From: Streptomyces noursei ATCC 11455
GTDB taxonomy: Bacteria > Actinomycetota > Actinomycetes > Streptomycetales > Streptomycetaceae
Assembly: GCF_001704275.1 (NCBI RefSeq)
Contig: NZ_CP011533.1
Span: 3,224,001 to 3,288,000 of the forward strand
Length of the DNA stretch: 64,000 nucleotides
Direction: 5' to 3'
Within the stretch, counting starts at the first letter, position 1, and each line of letters starts with the position of its first letter. A program made the translations under genes and the position numbers. The notes under the pieces are model-generated. The model was not told where the DNA came from, did not search any database, and saw only the letters and a list, made by a program, of their open reading frames with translations. Shown here in pieces: positions 18,999-28,586 of the stretch.

Positions 18999-19252
18999 GG
19001 TGTCTCCCCTTGGGGTGAGGCGGTGGGGCGCCGAGCCGATTGCCCGGTGCCGATGGCCTCTACTCTCGTCGCCGAGGGGGGTCCGCCACATCGGGAGACT
19101 GCCTGATCTTGGGAGGGTCACGGGGCTCGTGATCCGGGGGCGGCGGGCGGCCCGGGCCTTAGAAACCAGCGTCGAGGTCCGCTGCGGGCCGGGAAATGCC
19201 CGGGACCGCCTCAGGGGCCTTAGGCGCGCCCGCCGTTGCCCTTATGCGCGGC

Positions 19253-19912
19253 TCAGGCGCCGCCGCCGGGTGCCTTAGGGAGGCTGGGCAGGCTCGCGAA
19301 CAGGTCGAGGTACATACCCGCCGAGATGAGCAGCCCGAGCAGGCCGAGTGCCAGTCCGCCCCAGGCGACGGCCCGCACCCAGGTGGGGCGGCGCCCGGTC
19401 AGCACCACCGCGGAGACGAGCATGGCGAGCACCGCGAACACCCCGTTGACCAGGGCGGTGGTGTGCCAGGGGGTGCCGTAGACGGCGCCGATCTGGTCGG
19501 TGACCTTGCCGGACTGGAGCTTGATCTGGCCCAGCACCGTCTGCCGTTCGGCGAGCAGGGTGCCGAGCCAGGTGCCGGTGACGGAGGCCAGGCCGAGCCC
19601 GGCGGCGACCACGGCGCCGGCCCCCGCGGCGGCCGAGGGGGCGGGCTCGTCGGGGGTGTCGGCTTCGTCGGCGGTGTCGGAGGCGTCGTCAGTGGCGTCG
19701 GAGGCGTCGTCGGTGGTGTCGGTGGCGGCGTCCGCGGCGGCGGTCGCCCCGCCCTCGGCCGGCGGGTCGTCGGTCCGCTTCTCGGCCGTGGCGCCCTTGG
19801 TCGGCTCGTCCTTGGCCGTGGCGTCCTTGGCCGTGGCGTCCTCGGTCGTGGCGCCCTTGGTCGGCTGGTCGGTCGTCGCGTCGTCGGTTCGCTTGTCGGT
19901 CGTCGTTCCCAT
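19253..19912 (-). CDS. Membrane protein with a long acidic, Ala/Thr/Asp-rich N-terminus
   Basis: A 219-residue protein of unknown function. Residues 1-90 are low complexity with short repeats (ATAKD twice, TTDDASDATDDASDTADEAD). The C-terminal half has about four hydrophobic segments (AAGAGAVVAAGLGLASVTG, ALVNGVFAVLAMLVSAVVL, AVAWGGLALGLLGLLISAGM). The hydrophilic part is probably cytoplasmic. The ATG at 19912 is used; a GTG a few codons upstream is possible. It stands 59 bases downstream of the MMPL gene, on the same strand, so it may be part of that transcript. Confidence 0.7.
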   Translation of the reverse strand: MGTTTDKRTDDATTDQPTKGATTEDATAKDATAKDEPTKGATAEKRTDDPPAEGGATAAADAATDTTDDASDATDDASDTADEADTPDEPAPSAAAGAGAVVAAGLGLASVTGTWLGTLLAERQTVLGQIKLQSGKVTDQIGAVYGTPWHTTALVNGVFAVLAMLVSAVVLTGRRPTWVRAVAWGGLALGLLGLLISAGMYLDLFASLPSLPKAPGGGA

Positions 19913-19971
19913 GGGCGCGACCGTAGGTGCCGCGTCTGAGAGACCGATGAGAATCGGCCCGGGCCAGGGCG

Positions 19972-22167
19972 TCAGACCGCCACCGGCGGCCGGTCGTCCG
20001 CCGGCGGGGCGGCCGCGGCGGGCTCCGGCGGCGGTTCGATGCTCAGGCGCGGCAGCCGGCGGTCCAGCCAGGCCGGCAGCCACCAGTTGGCGCCGCCCAG
20101 CAGGTGCATCAGGGCCGGGACCAGCAGCGTGCGGAGGACGAAGGCGTCCAGGGCGACGGCCGCGGCGAGGCCGATGCCGAACATGGCGATGATCCGGTCG
20201 CCGCTGAGGACGAAGGCCCCGAAGACCGCGATCATGATCACCGCGGCCGAGTTGATCACCCGGCTGGTCTCGGCGAGCCCGACCCGTACCGCCCGCCGGT
20301 TGTCGCCCGTCCGCCGCCACTCCTCGTACATCCGGCTGACCAGGAAGACCTGGTAGTCCATGGAGAGCCCGAACAGCACCGAGATCATGATGACCGGCAG
20401 GAACGGCTCGACGGGACCCGCGCTGCCCAGGCCCAGCGCCTCGCTCCCCCACCCCCACTGGAAGATCGCGACGACCACCCCGAAGGCCCCGGCGACGGCC
20501 GCGAGGTTCATCAGCGCGGCCTTGAGCGGGATGCCGATGCTGCGGAAGGCGAGCAGCAGCAGGACGGAGCCCAGGCCGATCACGGCGCCCAGGAAGAGCG
20601 GCAGTTTGCCGACGATGACGTCGGCGAAGTCGTCGTAGCCGGCGGTGACCCCGCCGACCTGCACCCGGAGCGTGGTGCCGTCGGTGGCGGCCGGCAGCAC
20701 GTCGGTGCGCAGCCGGTCGACCAGGTCGGAGGTCCGCTGGGACTGCGGTGCGCTGTCCGGGACGACGGTGATCACGCCGGTGGCGTGGCCGGCGCCGAAC
20801 TCCGGGCCGCTGACCTGCGCGACGCCGGGGGTGTCCCGGAGGGTGTGCGGAAGCTTGTCGAAGGCGAGCCGGTCGGTGGCGCCGTCCAGCGAACCGACCA
20901 GCGTCAGCGGCCCGTTGAAGCCGGGCCCGAAGCCGTCCGCCAGCAGGTCGTACGCCTTGCGGGTGGTGGCGGTGGCCGGGTCGTTGCCCTGGTCGGAGGT
21001 GCCCAGGTGGAGACCGAGGGTGGGCAGCGCCAGGGTGAGCATCACGGCGGACGCGGCGGCGCCGAGGAGCTTGGGGTGGCGGGCGACGAAGCCGGCCCAG
21101 CGGGCGGCCGGGCCGGTGCGCCGGTCGGGCCGCGGCCCCTCGGCGGCCAGCCGGCGGCGCTCGCGCCGGCCCAGCGCCCGGGTCCCGATCACGCCGAGCA
21201 GTGCGGGCAGCAGGGTGACGGAGGCGGCCACGGTGAGCACGACGGTGAGCGAGGCGGCCAGCGCGACCCCGTTGAGGAAGCCCAGCCGCAGGGTGAGCAT
21301 GCCGAGCAGGGCGATGCAGACGGTGGCACCGGCGAAGACCACCGCGCGCCCGGATACCGCCACGGCGCGTTCGGCGGACTCCTGGACGGAGAGTCCGGCG
21401 CGCAGTCCCTTGCGGTGGCGGGTGACGATGAAGAGCGCGTAGTCGATGCCCACGCCGAGGCCAATCAGCGTGCCCAGCATCGGGGCGAAGTCGGCGACCG
21501 TCATGACGTGGCCGAGCAGGCTGATGCCGGCGGCGGCGGTGCCGACCGCGGCCAGCGCGGTGACGATCGGCAGCAGGGTCGCGGCGAGCGACCCGAAGGC
21601 GAGGAAGAGGACCACGGCCGCCGCGACCAGCCCGATGAGCTCCGGCAGCCGCTCGTGCGGCGCCTGGGTGACGGCGATCCCTGAGCCGCCCAGCTCGACC
21701 TGGAGGCCGTTGCCGGCCGCCGCCCGGGCGGTGGTGACGACCGCGCGGGCCTGGGCCGCGGGCAGGTCGTCGGGTGCGCTGCGGAAGCTCACCGAGGCGT
21801 AGGCGGTGTGGCCGTCGTGGCTGATCTGCCGGCCGCCGCCGGGGCCGTAGGGGCTCTGCACGCCGGCGACGCCGGGCAGCTCGGCGACCCGGGCCAGGGT
21901 GTGCGCCATGGTCGCGCGGACCGCGGCGGAGCGGACGGTCCCGGTGGCGGTGTGCCAGACGATGGTGTCGGTGTCCCCGGCGCGGTCCGGGAACGCCTTC
22001 GCCAGCAGGGCGCCGGCCCGCCCGGATTCGGTGCCGGGGACCCCGTAGTCGGTGGAGTACGCGGATCCGGCCAGGCCCGCGGCGGCGGCCGTCCCGGTGA
22101 CCGCGGCCAGCCAGAGGAGGATCACCACGAGGCGGCGCCTGAGGCACCAGCGGGCCAGAGCGGTCAC
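19972..22167 (-). CDS. MMPL-family (RND-type) membrane transporter
   Basis: A 731-residue inner-membrane protein of the MMPL/ActII-3 type, which exports lipids or small lipophilic molecules using proton motive force. It has the two-fold pattern: helix 1 (RLVVILLWLAAVTGTAAAAG), a periplasmic loop, a block of five helices with the conserved GIDYALFIVTRHR, then the repeat with GLSMDYQVFLVSRMYEEW. The GTG at 22167 puts the first helix close to the N-terminus, and GGGAAG lies just upstream; the longer frame reads through an intergenic region. The phospholipase C gene is upstream on the same strand, but 340 bases away, so a separate promoter is likely. Confidence 0.9.
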   Translation of the reverse strand: MTALARWCLRRRLVVILLWLAAVTGTAAAAGLAGSAYSTDYGVPGTESGRAGALLAKAFPDRAGDTDTIVWHTATGTVRSAAVRATMAHTLARVAELPGVAGVQSPYGPGGGRQISHDGHTAYASVSFRSAPDDLPAAQARAVVTTARAAAGNGLQVELGGSGIAVTQAPHERLPELIGLVAAAVVLFLAFGSLAATLLPIVTALAAVGTAAAGISLLGHVMTVADFAPMLGTLIGLGVGIDYALFIVTRHRKGLRAGLSVQESAERAVAVSGRAVVFAGATVCIALLGMLTLRLGFLNGVALAASLTVVLTVAASVTLLPALLGVIGTRALGRRERRRLAAEGPRPDRRTGPAARWAGFVARHPKLLGAAASAVMLTLALPTLGLHLGTSDQGNDPATATTRKAYDLLADGFGPGFNGPLTLVGSLDGATDRLAFDKLPHTLRDTPGVAQVSGPEFGAGHATGVITVVPDSAPQSQRTSDLVDRLRTDVLPAATDGTTLRVQVGGVTAGYDDFADVIVGKLPLFLGAVIGLGSVLLLLAFRSIGIPLKAALMNLAAVAGAFGVVVAIFQWGWGSEALGLGSAGPVEPFLPVIMISVLFGLSMDYQVFLVSRMYEEWRRTGDNRRAVRVGLAETSRVINSAAVIMIAVFGAFVLSGDRIIAMFGIGLAAAVALDAFVLRTLLVPALMHLLGGANWWLPAWLDRRLPRLSIEPPPEPAAAAPPADDRPPVAV

Positions 22168-22510
22168 AGGCTGCTTCCCGGGTCGGGTCGTGCGCCGAAA
22201 GCTCCCGGGAGCGGGGGGTGCCGAACGCGGACGGACAGAGGTGTGCGGGACGGGCGGCGCGGGGCCACCCGGCGCCGCTTGGCGGCGCGACGGTCCCGCG
22301 TCCGAGTGCAGGGTGCCAGCCCGGAAAGATCCTTTGTCCTCTTTGTGGACTTCCCCACAGAGAGGGCGCAGAAGGCAACCCGGCCTGTTTATCGGGCGGT
22401 TAGGGCGGGACAAAAGCCCCTTAACGGACTTTCCCCCTGCCCTTCACCGCTCGCCGGCACCCGCGCTCCGCTCCCCCGCCGCTCGGCCTCCGCCCTTCGA
22501 CCTCCGCGCC
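22168..22510. other. Intergenic region between phospholipase C and MMPL genes
   Basis: No credible gene. One hairpin stands out, CCTCTTTGTGG/CCACAGAGAGG at 22338-22365 with a 6-base loop, which could end the phospholipase transcript. I could not identify a convincing promoter for the MMPL gene. Confidence 0.4.
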
Positions 22511-24628
22511 TCAGCCGGTGACCGACTCCTCGCCGTTCTCCACGTGCCCCATCAGCCGGCGGTGGAAGGAGTCGTCCTCGGCGATCTTCAACTCCAGGTC
22601 GTACCAGCCGTGCGCCTCGTCCGCGGTGTGCGCGACCGTGCGGGTGCCGCCGGCCTTCACGGTCAGCGTCCGGGGCGCGGTGTGCGCATAGGCGAGCGGG
22701 GTCAGGGTGACGGTCAGGTCGGCGGTGCCGGGGTTGACGAGGGTGAGGTGCAGCTCCCGCCGCGCGACGTCGATCCGGGTGCTGATCCGGACGGCCGCGG
22801 CGGCGCCCGAGGCGCGGCCGGCGAACTCCCGCCGGAAGCCGTTGGGCCCGGTCAGCGTGAAGCGGTAGGCGCCGCCCTTGACCGGCACCGCCCACTCCGC
22901 CGGCCGGCGCACGTCCCGGTGCTGGGGCGCGTCGAACTCCTTGGCGTACGGGTGGAGCGCCAGGTGCGCCGAGGCGGGGCCGCCGTTGCGGACGGCCAGC
23001 CGGAAGGTGCCGGCGCCCGGGTCGAAGCCGCCGTCGGCGTCCGGCTGGTAGGGCAGCGCCCGGGCCGGCCGAGTGCCGGTCTCCTGCTCGGGCAGCGCCT
23101 GGTGGAGCGGCGGATTCGGCTTCCACCGGCCGCTGAACGGGGGGATCGGGCCGGGCCGGTGGACCGCCGGCTGCTTCCGGGGCCGCGAGAAGTCGAAGGC
23201 GGCGGTCAGGTCGCCGCAGACGGTCCGCCGCCAGGCGCTGATGTTGGGCTCCCGCACCCCGGTCCAGCGCTCCAGGAAGCGGGTGATCGAGGTGTGGTCG
23301 AACACCTGCGAGCAGGCGTAACCCCCCACCGTCCAGGGCGATATGACCAGCATCGGCACCCGCATCCCGAGCCCGACCGGCTGCCCCTCCCAGAACTCCC
23401 CGTCCGTCCCGGCCGGCGGCACCGGCGGCGGCACGTGGTCGAAGAACCCGTCGTTCTCGTCGTACGTCAGGAAGAGGGCGGTGTGCCGCCAGACCTCCGG
23501 GTGGCTGCCGAGCGCGTCCAGGATCTTGTAGACGAGGGTGGCGCTCTCGATGGGCGAGGACGCGCCGGGGTGCTCGGAGTCGGCCGCGGACGGGACGATG
23601 TAGGACACCTCGGGCAGCTTGCCGCTCGCCACGTCGGCGGCGAACGCGGCGGCGGTGGACTGCGGCTCACCGCGCCGCAGCGCCCGCTCGAACAGGCTGC
23701 GCTCGGCCCGGCTCAGCGCCTTGACGCCCTCCTCCAGGAGGCCCGCCAGCCGGGTGCGCTCCGCGGCGTCGGCACCGGCCAGCTTCCCGTAGTAGGCGGT
23801 CATGTTGTGCACCCCGTCCACCTTGGCCAGGGCCTTGTGCGCGACCTCCTTGAAGGAGGCGTAGAACTCCAGGTTGTTGTCGGTGAAGTTGTCCCACTCC
23901 TGGTAGACCCGCCAGCTGTGGCCGGCCTTCTCCAGGCGCTCGGGGTAGGTCGTCCAGGTGTAGCCGGTGTGCTTGTCCTCCTCGTAGGCGTCGTTGCCCA
24001 CCGCGCGCTTGCCGCCGCCCGGTTCGAAGCCGGTCCAGCCGCTGACCAGGTGGTTGCGGTTGGGGCTGGTGGAGGAGTGGATCGAGGAGTGGTACGCGTC
24101 GCAGACCGTGAAGGTGTCGGCGAGCTCGTAGTGCAGCGGGACGTCCCGGCGGTCGTAGTGCGCCATCGTGGCGGACGACTTGGCGGCGATCCAGTTGTTC
24201 ATCCAGCCGCCGTTCCAGGCCCGGTGGCCGCCCTCCCAGCTGTGGTCCAGGTTCCCGATGTACTGGAGGTCCTTCTTCTGTGCGGCGGCCGCGTCGCGCA
24301 CCGAGAAGGGCAGCACGTGCCGGACGCCCAGCGGCCCCGGCTGCTCGAAGACGCTCCGCCCGCCGGGCAGCTCGACGGCGTTGCGGTCGCCGAAGCCGCG
24401 GACCCCGCGCAGCATGCCGAAGTAGTGGTCGAAGGAACGGTTCTCCTGCATCAGGACGACGACGTGCTTGATCTCGCGGAGCCCACCCCCGCGATGCCGC
24501 ACGGGCTGGGCCGCGTCCTGTGCCAGCGCCTGCTGGAGCGACGGCGGCAGCAGCGACCCGGCCACCGCCGCGCCGGCCGCCGCCGCGCCAACTCCCAGTA
24601 CCCGCCTACGAGATACCTCCGGTGCCAC
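22511..24628 (-). CDS. Phosphocholine-type phospholipase C, Tat-exported
   Basis: A 705-residue secreted enzyme that hydrolyses phospholipid head groups and so may release phosphate. The N-terminal twin-arginine signal (SRRRVLGVGAAAAGAAVAGS) is followed by the phosphoesterase core with IKHVVVLMQENRSFDHYFG, SSIHSSTSPNRNH (metal and active-site region), LTYDENDGFFDHVPPP and DHTSITRFLE. Two C-terminal beta domains of the kind found in this family follow (about 480-700). The start is GTG at 24628 with GGGAGG 8 bases upstream. Direct repeats resembling a PhoP box lie at 24648-24680, which would fit induction by phosphate starvation. Confidence 0.9.
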   Translation of the reverse strand: MAPEVSRRRVLGVGAAAAGAAVAGSLLPPSLQQALAQDAAQPVRHRGGGLREIKHVVVLMQENRSFDHYFGMLRGVRGFGDRNAVELPGGRSVFEQPGPLGVRHVLPFSVRDAAAAQKKDLQYIGNLDHSWEGGHRAWNGGWMNNWIAAKSSATMAHYDRRDVPLHYELADTFTVCDAYHSSIHSSTSPNRNHLVSGWTGFEPGGGKRAVGNDAYEEDKHTGYTWTTYPERLEKAGHSWRVYQEWDNFTDNNLEFYASFKEVAHKALAKVDGVHNMTAYYGKLAGADAAERTRLAGLLEEGVKALSRAERSLFERALRRGEPQSTAAAFAADVASGKLPEVSYIVPSAADSEHPGASSPIESATLVYKILDALGSHPEVWRHTALFLTYDENDGFFDHVPPPVPPAGTDGEFWEGQPVGLGMRVPMLVISPWTVGGYACSQVFDHTSITRFLERWTGVREPNISAWRRTVCGDLTAAFDFSRPRKQPAVHRPGPIPPFSGRWKPNPPLHQALPEQETGTRPARALPYQPDADGGFDPGAGTFRLAVRNGGPASAHLALHPYAKEFDAPQHRDVRRPAEWAVPVKGGAYRFTLTGPNGFRREFAGRASGAAAAVRISTRIDVARRELHLTLVNPGTADLTVTLTPLAYAHTAPRTLTVKAGGTRTVAHTADEAHGWYDLELKIAEDDSFHRRLMGHVENGEESVTG

Positions 24629-24647
24629 GCCCGACCTCCCAGTCGAC

Positions 24648-24680
24648 AGTCAATGGTCTTCCGATGACCTTCCAATGGTT
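24648..24680 (-). promoter_or_regulatory. Three 11-base direct repeats, possible PHO box
   Basis: On the minus strand the units AACCATTGGAA, GGTCATCGGAA and GACCATTGACT follow one another without gaps. Streptomyces PhoP binds 11-base direct repeats of about G(G/T)TCAYYYR; the middle unit fits best and the outer two only partly. The site ends only about 20 bases before the phospholipase start, so it would overlap the promoter itself. Confidence 0.4.
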
Positions 24681-24787
24681 TTCGGTCAGCCCATTGAGGT
24701 GCTGCGACCGGGACGGTAGTGCACGACCGTGACGCGCAATAGGTATCGGGGTGACGACTTTGGAAACGGCACCCCACCCGCCTCCCG

Positions 24788-25219
24788 TCACACGCGCCCC
24801 TCGCCCCCCTCCGGCCACCACTCGCACCACACGACCTTGCCCGGCACCCGCCCCTCGACGCCCCACGCGTCCGCGAGCGCGGACACCAGCAGCAGCCCGC
24901 GCCCGCGCTCGCCGTCCCCCGCGCCGCCCCGCTCCGGCACCCGCGGCTCGCCGCCCCCACTGTCGTGCACCTCGACCCGCAGCACGTCGTCCGCCGTCCC
25001 CAGCGCCAGCCACAGCCGGTATTCGCGCCCCGGCGGGACGCCGTGCAGCAACGCGTTCGTGGCCAGTTCGCTCACGCAGAGCACGACGTCGTCCGCCCTG
25101 TCCTTCCGGTCCCAGTCGGCGAGCGCCATACGCGCGAACTCCCTGGCCAGCGACACGGAACGGCGCTCCCGCCGATAGCGCGCGGTCCGGATCCGCACCA
25201 CCTGAATCTCCTCTTGCAT
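24788..25219 (-). CDS. Anti-sigma-type ATP-binding protein (HATPase_c)
   Basis: A 143-residue GHKL-fold ATPase like those acting as serine kinases or anti-sigma factors in Streptomyces. The N box is ELATNALLHG, the G1 box DSGGGEP and the G2 box GRGLLLVSALADAWGV. Such proteins are the regular divergent partner of WhiJ/AbaA-type XRE plus DUF397 pairs, exactly the arrangement seen here: the XRE gene starts 112 bases away in the opposite direction, with a perfect palindrome between them. The exact role in these modules is not established. Confidence 0.88.
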   Translation of the reverse strand: MQEEIQVVRIRTARYRRERRSVSLAREFARMALADWDRKDRADDVVLCVSELATNALLHGVPPGREYRLWLALGTADDVLRVEVHDSGGGEPRVPERGGAGDGERGRGLLLVSALADAWGVEGRVPGKVVWCEWWPEGGEGRV

Positions 25220-25261
25220 ACCCTCACTGTCACTGGGCGTGATTACGCTGAACCACAGCGT

Positions 25262-25290
25262 GAAGTCGTACAGATGCGATGTACGACTTC
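25262..25290. promoter_or_regulatory. Palindromic operator between the ATPase and XRE genes
   Basis: Perfect 11-bp arms GAAGTCGTACA and TGTACGACTTC separated by 7 bases, in the middle of the divergent intergenic region. It is the obvious candidate site for the XRE protein encoded next to it. Confidence 0.7.
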
Positions 25291-25331
25291 GCGCCGCATC
25301 ACTCGGTCACGGCAGGGGGAAGGCAAGCGGC

Positions 25332-26153
25332 ATGCACCAGGCGAACAAACCGAAGCGGATCACGTCATGGCACGTGATCGGCGCCCAGTTGAGCCACTTC
25401 CGCAAGGCGGCCAGGTTGACACAACCGGCACTGGCCGAGGCGGTGGGCGTCCACGAGGACACCATCGGCTCGATCGAGCAGGGCCGCAGAGCGCTGAAGA
25501 TCGACCTGGCCGAGGCGTTCGACGAAATCCTCGGCACGAAGGGGGCGTTGGCGGTTGCGGTGGAGAAAGTACCCAACAAGGAGCGCTTTCCGGCCTTCGT
25601 GCAGGACTTCGTCGAGTACGAGGCCGAGGCGCTCTCCCTGCTCTCGTACGAGAACCACGTCGTGCCCGGCCTGCTACAGACGCCGGACTACGCACATGCC
25701 GTCTTCTCGTGCCTCTTCCCACCCATAAGGGAGGCCGACGCCGCCGAACGCCTCGCCGCGCGACTCGATCGTCAGCAGCTGCTGCAACGGGACCCGCCGC
25801 CGGTCCTGAACTTCATCCTGGAGGAGGTGGTCCTGCGCCGGCCGATCGGCGATGCGGAGGTGCTGCGACGGCAGATCAGGCATCTACGGGAGTGTGCGGA
25901 GTTGCCGTTCATCGGCCTTCAGGTCATGCCCACGAGCCGCAGGAAGCACGCGGGACTCAACGGGCCTCTCGTGCTCCTGGAGACCCCTGATCACGGTCAA
26001 CTCGCTTACATCGAAGGCCAGCGGGTGAGCTTCCTCGTGGATGACCCAGATGAGGTCAGTCTGCTCCAACAGAAATATGGGATGCTGCGATCGCAGGCAC
26101 TCACACCAGAAGACAGCATCAGCCTGCTCGATCAACTGGCGGGAGCGGCATGA
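25332..26153 (+). CDS. XRE-family regulator with DUF5753 domain (WhiJ/AbaA-like)
   Basis: A 273-residue DNA-binding protein. The N-terminal helix-turn-helix lies at about 13-70 ([20 protein letters not shown] then [13 protein letters not shown]). The remainder is the DUF5753 domain with [32 protein letters not shown] and [10 protein letters not shown]. Proteins of this type pair with a small DUF397 protein and control development or antibiotic production in Streptomyces. The ATG at 25332 has a GGGGGAAGG site upstream. Its TGA overlaps the ATG of the DUF397 gene (ATGA), so the two are translationally coupled. The palindrome at 25262-25290 is the likely operator. Confidence 0.9.
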   Translation: MHQANKPKRITSWHVIGAQLSHFRKAARLTQPALAEAVGVHEDTIGSIEQGRRALKIDLAEAFDEILGTKGALAVAVEKVPNKERFPAFVQDFVEYEAEALSLLSYENHVVPGLLQTPDYAHAVFSCLFPPIREADAAERLAARLDRQQLLQRDPPPVLNFILEEVVLRRPIGDAEVLRRQIRHLRECAELPFIGLQVMPTSRRKHAGLNGPLVLLETPDHGQLAYIEGQRVSFLVDDPDEVSLLQQKYGMLRSQALTPEDSISLLDQLAGAA

Positions 26154-26388
26154 GCGATCTGGCCTGGTTCAAGTCCAGCTACAGCAGCGACGAAGGCGGC
26201 AACTGCCTCGAAGCCGCCTACGACTGGCGCAAGTCCAGCTACAGCGGCGACGAAGGCGGCAACTGCCTCGAAGTGTCCGCCTCCCCCACCACCATCCACG
26301 TCCGCGACTCCAAGAACCCGGACGGCCCCGTGCTCACGCTCGGTGCCGATGCCTGGGGGGCGTTCGTCACCGACGTCATCGCGCGGCC

Positions 26389-26392
<4 letters not shown>
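26150..26392 (+). CDS. DUF397 protein with internally duplicated motif
   Basis: An 80-residue partner of the XRE regulator. DUF397 proteins normally have one W(F/R)KSSYSS...GGNCLEVA motif followed by [14 protein letters not shown] and a WxxF segment. Here the first motif occurs twice in tandem ([17 protein letters not shown] and [17 protein letters not shown], 20 residues apart), and then the rest of the domain follows once. Both copies keep the core residues. The gene overlaps the XRE gene by ATGA and the next gene by GTGA, so all three genes are likely coupled. Related proteins are thought to antagonise or modulate their XRE partner. Confidence 0.88.
26170..26273 (+). repeat. Tandem duplication inside the DUF397 gene
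   Basis: Two copies of a 44-base sequence (26170-26213 and 26230-26273) start exactly 60 bases apart and differ at a single base (AGCAGC versus AGCGGC). The near identity implies a recent 60-bp tandem duplication, equal to 20 codons. Confidence 0.85.
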
Positions 26393-27378
<986 letters not shown>

Positions 27379-27393
<15 letters not shown>

Positions 27394-27453
27394 CCCCTCG
27401 GTCGCCGGCCCCTCGGCCAGTGGCCCCTCGGCCAGTGGCCTCTCGGTCAGTGG
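27379..27453. repeat. Five 15-bp tandem repeats across two convergent gene ends
   Basis: Contiguous 15-bp units (consensus CCCCTCGGCCAGTGG) run from 27379 to 27453. The first unit contains the stop codon of the aldo/keto reductase and the last the stop codon of the LLM gene on the other strand. Units 3 and 4 are identical; the others differ by one to four bases. Confidence 0.75.
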
Positions 27454-28373
27454 CCCAGCAACGCCGGTGCCAGTTCGCGGAGTTGGTCGGCCCCCAGGCC
27501 GCGGTGGGGGGCGATCGGCTGGAGCGCCACGTGGTCCGCGCCCGCGTCGAGGTGCTCCCGCACCCGGCGCCGGATCGCGTCCGCGTCGCCCCAGGCCACG
27601 AGCGCATCGACCAGCCGGTCGCTGCCGCCGCCCGTGAAGTCGTCGTCGCCGAAGCCCAACCGCCGCAGGCTGTTCACGTAGTTGGGCAGCGCGAGGTAGA
27701 AGCCGAGGTGGTGCTCGCGGATCAGTGCGCGGGCGGTCGCCGGGTCGGTCTCCAGCAGTACGGCCTGCTCGGGGGCGAGCAGCGGGGTGGCGCCGAGGAT
27801 CTCGCGGGCACCGGCGGTGTGCTCGGGCGTGACGAAGTACGAGTGCACGCCCGCGGCCCGCTCCCCCGCCAGCTCCACCATCTTGGGGCCCAACGCCGCG
27901 AGCACCCGGACGGGCGGCGTGCCCACCGGGCCTTCGTACGTGGCATCGTCCATCGCCGCCAGATAGGAGCGCATCGCGGCGAGCGGCTTGGCGTAGGCGT
28001 GACCGCGGCCGTTGACCTGCGGGGCGTGGCTGGCGCCGAGGCCCAGCAGGAACCGGCCGTCGTACGCCTCCGTGAGGGTGTGCGCGCCGGCGTTCATCGC
28101 GGTGGCGTCGCGGCCCCAGATGTTGGCGATGCCGGTGGCGACGGTCAGCCGCTCGGTGGCGGCCAGCAGCAGCCCGGCGTGGGCGAACGCCTCCTTGGTG
28201 GCCTGCGCCTCACCGAACCACAGCGCCCCGTACCCCAGCCGCTCGACCTCGACCGCAAACTCCCGCGCCACCGCGGCCGATACCCGGCCCAGTCCGCCGT
28301 GCCAGACCCCGACCCGACCGATCCGCGCGGCGACCTCCCGGGGCCCCGGTGCGGTGGTGTCCTGTTGCGCCAT
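27447..28373 (-). CDS. LLM-class F420-dependent oxidoreductase
   Basis: A 308-residue TIM-barrel oxidoreductase of the luciferase-like family, of the subgroup that uses coenzyme F420 in actinobacteria. Family hallmarks include RIGRVGVWHGGLGRVSA, GYGALWFGEAQATKEAFA, the LTVATGIANIWGRD strand, and GRFLLGLGASHAPQVNGRG, which shapes the cofactor pocket. The substrate is unknown. The gene converges with the aldo/keto reductase, and their ends share the tandem repeat at 27379-27453. The ATG at 28373 is preceded by AGGAG (minus strand) at a normal distance. Confidence 0.88.
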   Translation of the reverse strand: MAQQDTTAPGPREVAARIGRVGVWHGGLGRVSAAVAREFAVEVERLGYGALWFGEAQATKEAFAHAGLLLAATERLTVATGIANIWGRDATAMNAGAHTLTEAYDGRFLLGLGASHAPQVNGRGHAYAKPLAAMRSYLAAMDDATYEGPVGTPPVRVLAALGPKMVELAGERAAGVHSYFVTPEHTAGAREILGATPLLAPEQAVLLETDPATARALIREHHLGFYLALPNYVNSLRRLGFGDDDFTGGGSDRLVDALVAWGDADAIRRRVREHLDAGADHVALQPIAPHRGLGADQLRELAPALLGH

Positions 28374-28533
28374 TGCTCACTCCTCCACTGTCCGGCGGGC
28401 GTTGCCCCCCTTGATCCTTTTCGGTAACAGCAGCGGGAAGGGGCGCGGCATTCCTCCGCCGCGGAAGAAGATCGGGAATTCCTCCGGCAGCCGGCCGGCA
28501 GCGGTACGGCCGGCTGTGCGGCGGAACGGCGAA

Positions 28534-28563
28534 GCGGCCGCCCCTCCGAGGAGGGACGGCCGC
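28534..28563 (-). terminator. Terminator of gatB
   Basis: Stem GCGGCCGcCCCTC/GAGGGaCGGCCGC with one mismatch, starting 24 bases after the gatB stop. Confidence 0.7.
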
Positions 28564-28586
28564 TCACGAGCCGTACGGGCCGGCGA

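Noticed and set aside
22052..24667. 871-codon plus-strand frame over the phospholipase C gene
   Set aside because: It covers an intergenic region and the reverse of a gene with full catalytic motifs. The translation is a low-complexity Arg/Gly/Val mixture.
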